This document shows positions 38,324 through 46,997 of a stretch of 64,000 nucleotides of DNA, one piece after another. The DNA is taken from contig JABLUY010000098.1 in NCBI GenBank assembly GCA_013306675.1, positions 57,729 through 121,728 of the forward strand. Reading direction: 5' to 3'. Below the pieces are notes generated by a model. The model worked only from the letters and a program-made list of their open reading frames with translations. It was not told where the DNA came from and made no database searches. A program made the translations under genes and the position numbers. The first letter of the stretch is position 1. The number at the start of each line of letters is the position of its first letter. The stretch is from Thraustochytrium sp. TN22. Lineage: Eukaryota > Sar > Bigyra > Thraustochytrida > Thraustochytriidae.

Positions 38324-38345
38324 ACGAATGAATGAATGAATAAAT
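38322..38345. repeat. GAAT tetranucleotide run after the GlyRS stop
   Basis: About five GAAT/AAAT units start at the stop codon of GlyRS and lie in its 3' flank. Confidence 0.85.
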
Positions 38346-38511
38346 GGAAACAGGCAACTTGAAGCGAAGAAAGGCCAAGGCCCGGGGAATTCAGATGAGG
38401 AAATCAGTTTTGTACTTCTTTTGAGGTGAGCGAAAAGAGAAGAAAAGAAAGTAATGCGGGCTCAAGATCATGCATGGCCTCGGAAGGTCTCTCTGCGGGC
38501 CAAAGGCACAT

Positions 38512-39942
38512 CTAGTCGTCCTCGTCCGTGTCGCTCTCGCTGTCCGTGTCGTCCGCATCCATGTTGACGGCACCAAAGACGCTCGAGGGCTCCTCGGCGT
38601 CGTCACCGGGGGCAGACGGGGCGGCGGCGCCGTTGGCGACCGGCTTGCCGTCGTCGTCCTCGTCGTCCTCGTCGTCGTCCTCGTCGTCCTCATCGTCGTC
38701 GTCATCATCCTCCTCGACGGTGTCGAGCCAGGCCACGATGGGCACAGCGTTCTTCTTGATCTCGCTGACGGTGGCGTCGTCCACGACGACGCGCACGTGC
38801 TGGGGCACGAGCGCACCCGTGTGCCACTTGCGAATGACTTCCTCCTCGATAACGTCCTCGTCGTAGAGCGACTTGAGCACGAGCGGGACGAGCTTGAGCG
38901 AAAGGGCACGCTTCTCGTCGTCCTCAGCGCGCGCCACGGACTCCTCGAGGCAGGAGAGCACCTCGAGCTGGTGCTGCTCAGTCTGCGCGAGGAGCGCCAG
39001 GCCGTCCATGTACTTGGTGACGTTGGCAGGCGGGTAGTCGGCAATGGCCGCGAAATAGTAAATGGCGATGGCATCAATCTTGCGCAGCGCACAGTTGGTC
39101 TGGTAGGTGAGCACCTGCTTGACGATGTCGTCCGAGGTGAGCGCCGGGTTCTCGGCGATGGCCGCGCGGATCTTGTCCACGGAATCCTCGAGCGCCGCGG
39201 CGTCGGCAATGGAGAGCACGTCCATGGCGGCGGCAACCTCGGCAACGCCGTTGCCGGCGTCGTCGTCACTGTCGCTGGAGTCGTCCTTCTTGGCCTTCTT
39301 GGCCTTCTTCTCCTTCTTGGCCTTCTTCTCCTTCTTCTCCTTCTTTTCCTTCTTCTCCTTCTTTTCCTTCTTCTCCTTCTTCTTGGCGCGCTTGTCGGCC
39401 GAGGAGATGGACTCCTCGTCGCCCTCCTCACCCTCCTCGCCCTCCTTCTTGCCCTTCTTGCCGCGGGTCTTCTTCTTGGTGGTGTCCGGGTTGGAGGCGG
39501 CGTCCTTGATGATGGCCGTGCACAGCTTGTGCTGGTTGTCGGCCTCGGTGTCTGCACCGCATGCAATGCAGTGCAGCCAAATGACGGCGGACTTCTTCTT
39601 GCCCTTGATGACGATCTGCGTCTCCGGGTTGTGGCAGCTGCCGCAGAGCACGAACTTCTGAATGTACTTGTAGAGGTGCTCCTGCAGGTCCGCCGTCTCG
39701 AAGGCGCCGTTCACGATAGCGCGGTCGGCCTTCTCCTCGTAGCGGCTCATGGCGCCGAGCTCGCAGCCGAAGAACTTGGTCACCTGCGAGGTGGGCCGGT
39801 GCAGCGCCTGCGCGATGTCCGCGCAGTTCACGATGACGGTCTTGATGCCGTTGCCGCGGCCCTCGATCTTGCCGACCAGCTTCGGCATCTTGTACCGGTA
39901 CGAGGGGTCATCAGACCCGTTGATGTTGAGCATGTTCGCCAT
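38512..39942 (-). CDS. EIF5: Eukaryotic translation initiation factor 5
   Basis: The protein has 476 residues; its start is in an ideal context (gccaccATGg). The N-terminal domain reads YRYKMPKLVGKIEGRGNGIK, with Arg16 matching the catalytic arginine finger of human eIF5 (Arg15), then TKFFGCELGA. A C2-C2 zinc finger follows (VLCGSCHNPET and LHCIACGAD). The linker is long and highly charged, with a KKEKKEKK tract (about 185-240) after a Glu/Gly-rich patch. The C-terminal W2/HEAT domain spans about 255-415 (SEIKKNAVPIVAWLDTVEED near its end), and the tail is Asp/Glu-rich. eIF5 stimulates GTP hydrolysis by eIF2 and is essential in start-site selection. It converges with GlyRS and is divergent from the MDR gene. 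Confidence 0.96.
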   Translation of the reverse strand: MANMLNINGSDDPSYRYKMPKLVGKIEGRGNGIKTVIVNCADIAQALHRPTSQVTKFFGCELGAMSRYEEKADRAIVNGAFETADLQEHLYKYIQKFVLCGSCHNPETQIVIKGKKKSAVIWLHCIACGADTEADNQHKLCTAIIKDAASNPDTTKKKTRGKKGKKEGEEGEEGDEESISSADKRAKKKEKKEKKEKKEKKEKKEKKAKKEKKAKKAKKDDSSDSDDDAGNGVAEVAAAMDVLSIADAAALEDSVDKIRAAIAENPALTSDDIVKQVLTYQTNCALRKIDAIAIYYFAAIADYPPANVTKYMDGLALLAQTEQHQLEVLSCLEESVARAEDDEKRALSLKLVPLVLKSLYDEDVIEEEVIRKWHTGALVPQHVRVVVDDATVSEIKKNAVPIVAWLDTVEEDDDDDDEDDEDDDEDDEDDDGKPVANGAAAPSAPGDDAEEPSSVFGAVNMDADDTDSESDTDEDD

Positions 39943-40813
39943 GGTGGCTGCCCTCGGAGAGTTGCTCGCCCTGCTCGCCTTGCGCTCACTCGCCCTGCGT
40001 CGCTCCGCCTAGCCTAGCTCTGCGCGCGCTCTAGCACTGCACCAGGAGCTCCCTCCCGCGAACGTATCCTCTCCTGGCCGTCTCGCCCATCCACCGCCAT
40101 GCAGCAGCCCTCGCGCGCGGGCAGCGTCCTGGCCGGCGGCCTGCCTGCGCCGGCGAGGCGCTTCGCGCGACAGTTGTCAAGTCCACGCCCCGCGCGCCGC
40201 TGATGCGCCGCCCGCCGCCTCTGCCTGCCTGCCTGCCTGCCTGCCTGCCCGCCCGCCGTGCCGCCGTGCCGCCGCGCCCGCGCCGCGCTTCTCTGGACTG
40301 CCTGCCGCCCGCGCGCGCCGCCGCCGCGCCGCGCCGCGCGCGCGAGCCCGCGCCGCCGGCCGCATCGCGAAGCTTTCGAGCAGAGGAGCCAACCGCGGGA
40401 CGCCACTCATTTCGCGCCGCCAGAGGCCCGCGGGCGGCGCCGCCTCTGGGCCGCGCCGCGCCGCCGCCCCCCGGCGCCGCGCGGCGGGCGCCCGCTGCGG
40501 GGCCGCGCGGGGGGCAAGGCCGCCAGTGGGGCGGGGGCGGCCGGCGCCGCGCTGCGGGGGAGGGCGCCGCGGCGCGGGCGCCAGAGGGCGGCGGGAATTG
40601 GGGTTGCGCAGATTTGCGTTGCGCAGGCGGGCTGCGGTGCTCGCTTGCCAAGCCAAAGCGCGGCGCGGCGCGGCGAGGCGAGGAGCGCAGGGCAGCGCAG
40701 CGCGGCAGCGCGCGCGGGACCGCGCGCGGCGACCAAGGGAGGGAGGGAGGCAGGCAGGCAGGCAGGCGGGCAGGCGCGCAGCGCGCAGGGCAGGGCGCGG
40801 CGCGCAGGGCGGG
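39943..40813. other. Divergent 5' region of eIF5 and the MDR gene
   Basis: 871 bases of very GC-rich flank with a GCCT run (40221-40250), CGCGC-type repeats (about 40655-40690) and a GGGA/GGCA run (40737-40775). A CCTAGCCTAGCTC word lies about 70 bases upstream of eIF5. No gene was seen. Confidence 0.55.
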
Positions 40814-41926
40814 ATGCAGAGCGCGATGCGCGGCGTGGCCCTGCGGCACGGGCGCGGCGCCGTCGTGGAGGACCGCCTGCCGCTGCCCGAGGTGCGGCCA
40901 GGCTGGGCGCTCGTGCGCGTGCGGCGAGCGGGCATCTGCGGCACGGACCTGGAGATGCTCGAAGGGTACAAGGATGGCTTCGAGGGCGTGTTCGGGCACG
41001 AGTTTGTGGGCGAGGTGGTGCGCGTGGACGGGGAGGACTGCAAGGACGCCGAGGGCGGCGCGCTGGAGGCCGGCGCGCGCGTCGTGGGCGAGATCAACCT
41101 GCCGTGCGGCGAGTGCGAGGTGTGCGCGGGCGCGCCCAGCGTGGCGGCGCGCAACCACTGCCCGCGGCGCAAGTGCCTGGGCATCGTGGGCCACGGCGGC
41201 GCCTTCGCAGAGTACCTGAGCCTGCCGACGGCCAACCTCTGGCGCGTGGACGCCAGCGTGCCGGACGAGCTGGCGTGCTTCGCGGAGCCCTTGGCAGCGG
41301 CATGCCGCGTCTGGGAACAGGTGGGCGCTGACCTGGCGGCGCTGCCTGCCGCCCGCGTCTGCGTCGTGGGCGACGGCCGTCTTGGGCTGCTCGTGGCCGC
41401 CGCGCTGCTGGAGCAGCTGCCGCCCACGGCCTCGCTCACGCTCCTAGGCCGTCATCCGGACAAGATGGGCATGCTCGCGGCGCAGACCTGGTCCGGGGCG
41501 CGCCTCGAGACGGCGCTCACCTCGGACGAGGACGCCATGGCCGCGCGCCACGGCACCTTTGACCTCTGCGTGGAGGCCACGGCCTCGCCCGCGGGCTTCG
41601 CCTTGGCCACCGAGCTCGTGCGCCCGCTCGGCACCATCGTGCTCAAGTCCACCTGTACCGCGACCAAGCTGGGCCCTGGCGGCGTCGACGCCACGCTGGT
41701 GGCCTCCAATGACGCGCGCACGCGGGTCGTGGTCAAGGAGCTGTGCGTGCTTGGCAGCCGTTGCGGGCCCTTTGCGCCGGCGCTTCAGCTGCTACGTTCC
41801 AGCGCGCCGCTTCGCGCCGTCGCCTCGCGCATGCTGCAGCACGTCCTGCCGCTCCAAGATTTCCATGCCGCCCTCGAGCTCGCCTCCGCCCGCGGCGCGC
41901 TCAAGGTCCAGCTGCGAACCGACTGA
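40814..41926 (+). CDS. Zinc-dependent medium-chain dehydrogenase/reductase
   Basis: This 370-residue protein has the layout of the MDR alcohol-dehydrogenase family. Catalytic-zinc ligands are Cys42 in GICGTDLEM and His62-Glu63 in FGHEFVGEVV. Structural-zinc cysteines are Cys98, Cys101, Cys104 and Cys116 (PCGECEVCAG and NHCPRRKC). The conserved CFAEPLAAA follows near 155-163. The Rossmann motif near 180-190 reads VVGDGRLGLLVA, a variant of GxGxxG. The segment GEINLPCGECEVC strongly resembles the MDR_like subgroup found in bacteria and plants (cd08242, from memory), whose substrate is not well defined. A sorbitol/threonine dehydrogenase-like oxidation of a small alcohol or polyol is likely. An alternative start at 40826 (MRGVALRHG) is possible. 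Confidence 0.9.
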   Translation: MQSAMRGVALRHGRGAVVEDRLPLPEVRPGWALVRVRRAGICGTDLEMLEGYKDGFEGVFGHEFVGEVVRVDGEDCKDAEGGALEAGARVVGEINLPCGECEVCAGAPSVAARNHCPRRKCLGIVGHGGAFAEYLSLPTANLWRVDASVPDELACFAEPLAAACRVWEQVGADLAALPAARVCVVGDGRLGLLVAAALLEQLPPTASLTLLGRHPDKMGMLAAQTWSGARLETALTSDEDAMAARHGTFDLCVEATASPAGFALATELVRPLGTIVLKSTCTATKLGPGGVDATLVASNDARTRVVVKELCVLGSRCGPFAPALQLLRSSAPLRAVASRMLQHVLPLQDFHAALELASARGALKVQLRTD

Positions 41927-43122
41927 CCGTGAGACATCTCTCTGGCTCCAAGCCCAGCAAGACCGATCCGATCCGAGTCGCGAGGTCTGTGGCTGCGTGG
42001 CCAAACGCTGGCCGCTGTCGCGCTGCCGAGCCCCGACGCGGAGAGGCCAGGGTGGTGGCCATGGCCGATGCACGTTCGTGCATCACTGTCGCTCGCTGCC
42101 AGGCGCGGGCTGGCCGGCCGGCCGTCTGATTGGCACTGACTGCCTGGCTGGCCGCCGGTGTCGCGCTCGTGCTCGCCCGCTCGCTGGCTGCCTGGCTGCA
42201 CGAAGAAGCTCCGAGCCGAGGCGCGCATGCTGCCAGCCGCCGGCCGCTGCCGCTGCCGCCGCTCTCTGGTGACAGCGGCGGGCCGGGTGCGGCACGCTGG
42301 CCTCGCCGGCGAGTCGCCGCCTCGCAGCTCGGGCAAAGCAGTCAGCCTGGCGGGCGCCCCTTCCAGCAGGCAGGCGGCCAGCGCATCGCGGAGCCGCGGA
42401 GCCGCGGAGGCACGCCCGTGCCCAGACTGCAGCCCAGTGCCACAGGGCTCCCAGCCGCCCAGCTGTGGGAGAGGACAGCGTCCATCCAAATGGCCAGCTC
42501 GGCGCATGACTCGGAGGGGCTGAGAGTCGGCTTTCCTTTGCGGCTACGCTGGCTGCGAGCCAGAAGACAGCGTGAGGCAAGAATGATACCGCCTGTGGCC
42601 GCATCGACACGTCGCGGCGTGTTGCAGGGCAGCCGGGGCTGCTTGCGGGCCAGAGCTGCCAGGCGTGCAGACTTTCAGCAGACTGCGGCTGGGGAGTCTG
42701 AGACCGCTGCTTGCGGCTGCCTGCCTGCTGAGTGGAAGAGAGCCTGACTGTGAGCGAGAGCCTGCTGAGCTTGCCATGGTTGCTTGGTTGATGAGAGTGT
42801 AAAAGTAATACGGTGACCAATGCATCCTCGCCCTTTTTTTTTATTTTTAGGCAGCTTCGACCCCACACGTGCATCCGCGGCCGCGCGGCTTCCAAGCCCG
42901 CTCTCTTTCTCTGCCTCTCTCTCTCTCTCTCTCTCTCTCCCTCTCTCGTCTCCAGCAAGAATGCAAATGCATCGCGAAGCTCTCACACTCTCGTGACGAG
43001 GGGGGTGGTTGCGTCGCGGGGGTCGCGAGAGATGGCACAGCAGACCCGCAACTCGTCGTCGATCCAAGCAAGCAAGCAGCAAGCAAGCGAGCAAGCGAGC
43101 AAGCAGCAAGCAGCAATACAAG
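41927..43122. other. Spacer upstream of the Cys-rich secreted protein
   Basis: 1.2 kb without a credible gene. It has mixed GC with CGGAGC repeats near 42395, a T-rich stretch (42834-42850), a CT run (about 42909-42940) and a CAAG/CAGC-rich run (43060-43118) directly before the start. The last two are probably leader sequence. Confidence 0.5.
42909..42940. repeat. CT dinucleotide run
   Basis: About 15 CT units, slightly interrupted, lie some 190 bases upstream of the secreted protein start. Confidence 0.9.
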
Positions 43123-44127
43123 ATGATGCAAGGCGTGATGAAGCTGATCATCATGGCGGCCGTCCTCCTGGCCGTCTCGGACCCGGTCGCCGGCGAGGGC
43201 GTGCGTGAGCTGCAGACGACGACGTGCATCACGTCGTGCCCGGAGAACTCGGTGCTGCGGCCCGAGGCCAAGGGCAAGGCTTGCCTGGTGCAATACACGG
43301 ACTGCAAGTGCGAACTGCCGACGCTGGGCAACGGCTACTGCAGCGGCAGCGTCAAGACCGTGCAGACGGGCGTCAACACGAGCCGCTGCGAGCAGCAGAA
43401 GGTGCCGTGTGCCAATGACGTGGGGACGGCGCCAGGGACCAGCGCGCCGGTGTCCTCGGGCACCACGCCCGCCTCCTCGGCGACGTGCATCACGAGCTGC
43501 CCGGCTAACTCGGTGCGCATCGCGAGCGCCAGCAAGCAGTGCCTGAACCAGTTCACGGACTGCAAGTGCCAGCTGCCCGCCCTGGGCAATGGCTACTGCA
43601 GCGGCAGCGTCTCCACCGTGGCGACGGGCGTCAACACGACGCGCTGCGAGCAGCACAAGGAGGCGTGCACGGGTACTTCTCCGGCGCCCGGCACCAGCGC
43701 GCCGGCGACTTCGGAGCCCACGCAGTGCATCACGTCGTGCCCTGCCGGTTCGACTCGCATTGCGAGCGCTAGCAAGCAGTGCCTGAACCAGGTCACGGAC
43801 TGCAAGTGCACCCTGCCGGCCTTGACGGCCGGCGTTTGCAGCGTCAGTGTCAGCACGACGCAGACTAGCGCCACCACGATCCAGTGCAACCCGTACGTGC
43901 AGCTGTGCGCGACCGCCACGCCTGCGCCCACCACCAAGTGCATCAAGAGCTGCCCGAAGAACTCGGTGCGCATCGCGAGCGCTGACAAGACCTGCCTCAA
44001 CCAGCAGACCGACTGCCGCTGCACGCTTGCACCCAAGCAGAAGCCGGGCTGCACCTATGGCGTCGTGAGCAAGCCGCTCGCGTCCGATAACAAGATGCAG
44101 TGCTTGCGCACCAAGTCGTGCAAGTAA
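43123..44127 (+). CDS. Secreted protein with four 8-cysteine repeats
   Basis: This 334-residue protein begins with a signal peptide (hydrophobic core MKLIIMAAVLLAV, likely cleavage around AGEG). Four tandem modules follow at about 35-96, 122-182, 202-262 and 273-333. Each has eight cysteines with the spacing C-x3-C-x13/14-C-x6-C-x-C-x9-C-x15/16-C-x5/6-C and a core such as CITSCPANSVRIASASKQC then TDCKCQLP. Linkers are Ser/Thr/Pro/Ala-rich (GTSAPATSEPT) and look like sites for O-glycosylation. There is no membrane anchor. I do not recognise the module. By analogy with other disulfide-rich tandem modules it could be an adhesin, wall protein, inhibitor or lectin, but that is a guess. Modules 2 and 3 are most alike, pointing to recent internal duplication. 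Confidence 0.8.
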   Translation: MMQGVMKLIIMAAVLLAVSDPVAGEGVRELQTTTCITSCPENSVLRPEAKGKACLVQYTDCKCELPTLGNGYCSGSVKTVQTGVNTSRCEQQKVPCANDVGTAPGTSAPVSSGTTPASSATCITSCPANSVRIASASKQCLNQFTDCKCQLPALGNGYCSGSVSTVATGVNTTRCEQHKEACTGTSPAPGTSAPATSEPTQCITSCPAGSTRIASASKQCLNQVTDCKCTLPALTAGVCSVSVSTTQTSATTIQCNPYVQLCATATPAPTTKCIKSCPKNSVRIASADKTCLNQQTDCRCTLAPKQKPGCTYGVVSKPLASDNKMQCLRTKSCK

Positions 44128-44449
44128 GCAACGATTGTGCACGGGAGCGCCTGCGGCAGGAGAAGAGAGCACTTTCCGTTTGCTGATTCTCGAGCTGGCT
44201 AGCGCTTGCTCTTAGAGCTCTTGCGCTAGCTAAGATAGCTAGCTAGCAAGAGACACCTGACCATGCGATAGTAATCTTAGTAGTAGTTGATTCTTTGACT
44301 TACTCAAGGGTTGCGCGCGCATCGTTGGACTCGCTCTCGCTTTTGCTCTTTTGCGCTCAAGTAGTCGTTGGCCTGTAGTTGTTTCTTTGACTTACTCAAG
44401 GGCTGCGCGCGCATCGTTGGACTCGCTCTCGCTTTTGCTTGTGTTGCGC
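44128..44449. other. Convergent 3' flanks with inverted and direct repeats
   Basis: It contains an inverted repeat (44198-44230) and most of a 78-bp direct duplication whose second copy reaches the P450 stop codon. No gene was seen. Confidence 0.6.
44198..44230. repeat. Inverted repeat, 8-bp arms, between convergent genes
   Basis: The arms gctagcgc (44198-44205) and gcgctagc (44223-44230) are exact inverses around a 17-base loop that itself contains gagctc. It may form a hairpin near the 3' ends of both transcripts. Confidence 0.6.
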
Positions 44450-44453
44450 TCAA
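44284..44453. repeat. 78-bp direct duplication at the 3' end of the P450 gene
   Basis: Copies at 44284-44361 and 44376-44453 share tagttg, then ttctttgacttactcaaggg, gcgcgcgcatcgttggactc and gctctcgcttttgct, with only a few differences. The second copy includes the P450 stop codon (44450-44452). Confidence 0.9.
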
Positions 44454-46204
44454 GGGCGCGGCACGACCTTCATGGTGAGGCCCGTGGGCGCACGGCGCGG
44501 CAGAGCAAAACCTGGGTAGCCCTCCACAAAGGCTGGCTTGGTCAGGTCGCGCGGCGCCAAGGTGCCGTAGTTGACACCCGTGAAGGTAGCCGGGTCGAAC
44601 TTGGCGACGAACTCTGGCGTGAGCTGGAAGGAGAAGCGGCGCAGCAGGTTGGCAAGAATGAGGCGCGCCTCCATCTGCGCAAAATTCTTGCCAATGCAGT
44701 CGCGCGGCGGGTGGGTAAAGGGCGAGAAGCGGCCCGAGGCCGGGTTGTAGGCTCGCAGCGCGTGGCCGTGCCAGAGCTCCTCGTCCGTAAAGTCGCGGTC
44801 CGGATTGAAGGTGTCAACGTCCGGCCCCCAGAGGTCCGGGTTGCGGTGGCGCGACCAGTTGATGATGCGCACGTAGGTGCCTTTGGGTAAGAGCACCTGC
44901 TTACCGGCCGGGCCGACCACGTACTCGTCGCGGATGAGCTCGCGGAAGGTGCCGTTCGCCACGGCAGGGTACATGCGCAGCGTCTCAGTGATGCAGCGAG
45001 TCATGAAGGGCAGTTGTTGCAGGTCCTCGTACAACGGCTCGCGGCCGTCGAGGCCGGCGAACCAGGCATCCACCTCGGCCTGCAGGCGGCGCTGCAGGTC
45101 CGGGTTGCGCGCGAGCTCCAGCAAAAGCCAAGTGATGCTGTGGCCTGTGGTGTCATGACCGGCAAACTCGAGGATGAAGGCATTGCCCTCGAGCGCCAGC
45201 GCGTCCACACCGCCCGGCGCGCCCTCCTGCTGCTTGAGATCGCGCAGCATGGCGCTCAGCGGGCCGTGCGCCACCGGGCACTTGCCGGCTTGCACGTCTT
45301 GCGGCACGGCCGGGCAGCGCACCTCGGGCCGATCCACGCGACCCAGCACCTCCCGGCAAAATGGCCGCACGAAGGAGAAGGGCGCGTCGCCGGACATGGC
45401 CCGCCGGAAGCGCTCGTTGGTCGCCTCCATGAACTCCTGCGTCTCGCCAAAGAGCGCCAACTGCAGCTGCGCCTGCGTCTCGTACAGGCAAAAGTCGTTC
45501 ATGTCCACCTCCTTGGCGCCGTTCTCCGAGACCGCGGCCAGGCGGTCCGCGCAGACGCGCGCACGCGCCGCGCTCACGCTGAAGATCTGCGCGAGCGAGG
45601 CCTGCGGCAGAAATGCCGGCGAGAGCTCCTCGCGCTGCTTGCGCCACAGCTCGTTGTCCACCGTCGAGATGATGGACCCGTAAAAGAACGGGTTGAAGTT
45701 CGGTTGCTTCTTGATGTGCACGCGCGCGATGCGCCGCGCGTCATCCGGGTTCCCGATGATGACCTCCTGCGTCACGATGGGCGGCGCGCGCCGCCCGTTG
45801 TCCCCCTCCGTGCGCGTCAGGATCACGTACGGCACCACGATGTTGGAAGCCAGCCCGGCGTCGCCGTACTCACGCTGCCACTGCGCCAGCTGCACGTGCG
45901 ATGACCCGTCCGCGAAGGACTTGCTCAGGTCCTTGTACGCGTCTTGCCACCCGTTCGGGTACCGCTTTGGGTCTCGCAGCGGGCCTGCCAGGTGCTCGCT
46001 CACGTTGTACTCGCCTGGCCCTGGCAGCCGCTTCGGCAGTCTCGCCAGCACATCCTCCTCCCGCTTCACAGAGCTTGCCGCCGCCACCTCTTCGACGCAC
46101 AGGCCCCTCGCGCGCGCCTCTTTCTGCTGCTCCTGCTCCTCCTGCTGCTGCTGCTCCTCCTGGTCGGCCGCCAGGTGCTCGCACAGCTTGCGTACACGAC
46201 GCAT
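44450..46204 (-). CDS. Cytochrome P450
   Basis: The protein has 584 residues. The I helix has AGHDTTGHSITWLL near 347-360 and the K helix ExxR is ETLRMYPAV. The aromatic region FNPDRDF precedes the haem loop FSPFTHPPRDCIGKNFAQME, with Cys503 as the axial ligand. The loop lacks the canonical FxxGxRxC glycine (THPPRDC), a variation seen in some families. The N-terminus is Gln/Glu-rich, with no membrane anchor in the first 60 residues, followed by the proline-rich LPKRLPGPGEYN. A CPVAH motif lies near 307 in a disordered-looking insert (AGKCPVAHGPLS) and resembles a haem-regulatory CP motif. P450s mono-oxygenate lipids or xenobiotics. The family (CYP4/CYP97-like clan) is uncertain. Confidence 0.93.
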   Translation of the reverse strand: MRRVRKLCEHLAADQEEQQQQEEQEQQKEARARGLCVEEVAAASSVKREEDVLARLPKRLPGPGEYNVSEHLAGPLRDPKRYPNGWQDAYKDLSKSFADGSSHVQLAQWQREYGDAGLASNIVVPYVILTRTEGDNGRRAPPIVTQEVIIGNPDDARRIARVHIKKQPNFNPFFYGSIISTVDNELWRKQREELSPAFLPQASLAQIFSVSAARARVCADRLAAVSENGAKEVDMNDFCLYETQAQLQLALFGETQEFMEATNERFRRAMSGDAPFSFVRPFCREVLGRVDRPEVRCPAVPQDVQAGKCPVAHGPLSAMLRDLKQQEGAPGGVDALALEGNAFILEFAGHDTTGHSITWLLLELARNPDLQRRLQAEVDAWFAGLDGREPLYEDLQQLPFMTRCITETLRMYPAVANGTFRELIRDEYVVGPAGKQVLLPKGTYVRIINWSRHRNPDLWGPDVDTFNPDRDFTDEELWHGHALRAYNPASGRFSPFTHPPRDCIGKNFAQMEARLILANLLRRFSFQLTPEFVAKFDPATFTGVNYGTLAPRDLTKPAFVEGYPGFALPRRAPTGLTMKVVPRP

Positions 46205-46997
46205 TCTCGCTACGGTAGAGCAAGCTAGTAGCTAGCGCGCAGCGCGGCGAGGCGAGCGTGAATGCGAGGAAGCAAGATTTGCCGCCCTTGCCCTTGCCCC
46301 TGCCCCTGCCCCTGCCTGCGCCCGCGTTGGTGACGGCCTGGCTGGCGGCGCAGCGCGATAAGGAATTGCTGGCCGTCACCGGCCGCGCGGCCAGGGCCGC
46401 GTAGTGCACCGCGCAGCACTTGCAGTGGTACTGCTTCTTCGTATGGTAGCAACGGCGCGGATAGACGGGGGACGAGAGGGGACATTGGGGGTGCTCACTG
46501 GGCGCTCGCTGCGCCCTTTTCTGGCGCTTTCGCCGCCTTTCGCCCCCCTCGGGCGAGCAGGGACAGCCAGCAGAGCAGGGGAGGGGTGCTCGCTTGCGGT
46601 CAACTCGCGGCGCGGCGCGGCGCGGCGCGGCGCGGCAGCTCGGCGCTCGACGCAGCTTCTCCTTGCGCTCGATCGCAAGGTTGCGTTTACTGTTGGTTAC
46701 CAGAGCCTGTCCCAGCGCATGCAGTGCAGCAGTGGTGACTCATCAGGGCTCTTCACGAGGAAAGCGGCCACACGCACTGCACGGCCGAGCACAAACAAAG
46801 ACTCGCCCATGCACGGGCTTGCAAGCGACCTGCGTCGCAAGGTCGACCACGCCAAGCGCTGGCAGGGCTTCACGCGAGCCGTGTCCAAGCCCGTCACGCT
46901 CACCATACCATGAGAGCAGGCTCAACCTGGTTGAAGCTTCGCCCGCCCCAGAGCACCAAGGCTGGCGGCGGCGAGGGCCGCAGCGGCAGCGGCGGCG
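46205..46997. other. Divergent 5' region of the P450 and GH31 genes
   Basis: About 790 bases with an AGCTAGTAGCTAGC word at 46223-46236 just upstream of the P450 start. A CCCTTGCCCCTG run lies near 46288-46318, and a CGGCG pentanucleotide run at about 46606-46637. No gene was seen. Confidence 0.55.
46606..46637. repeat. CGGCG pentanucleotide run
   Basis: About six copies of gcggc in tandem lie in the shared flank of the P450 and GH31 genes. Confidence 0.9.
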
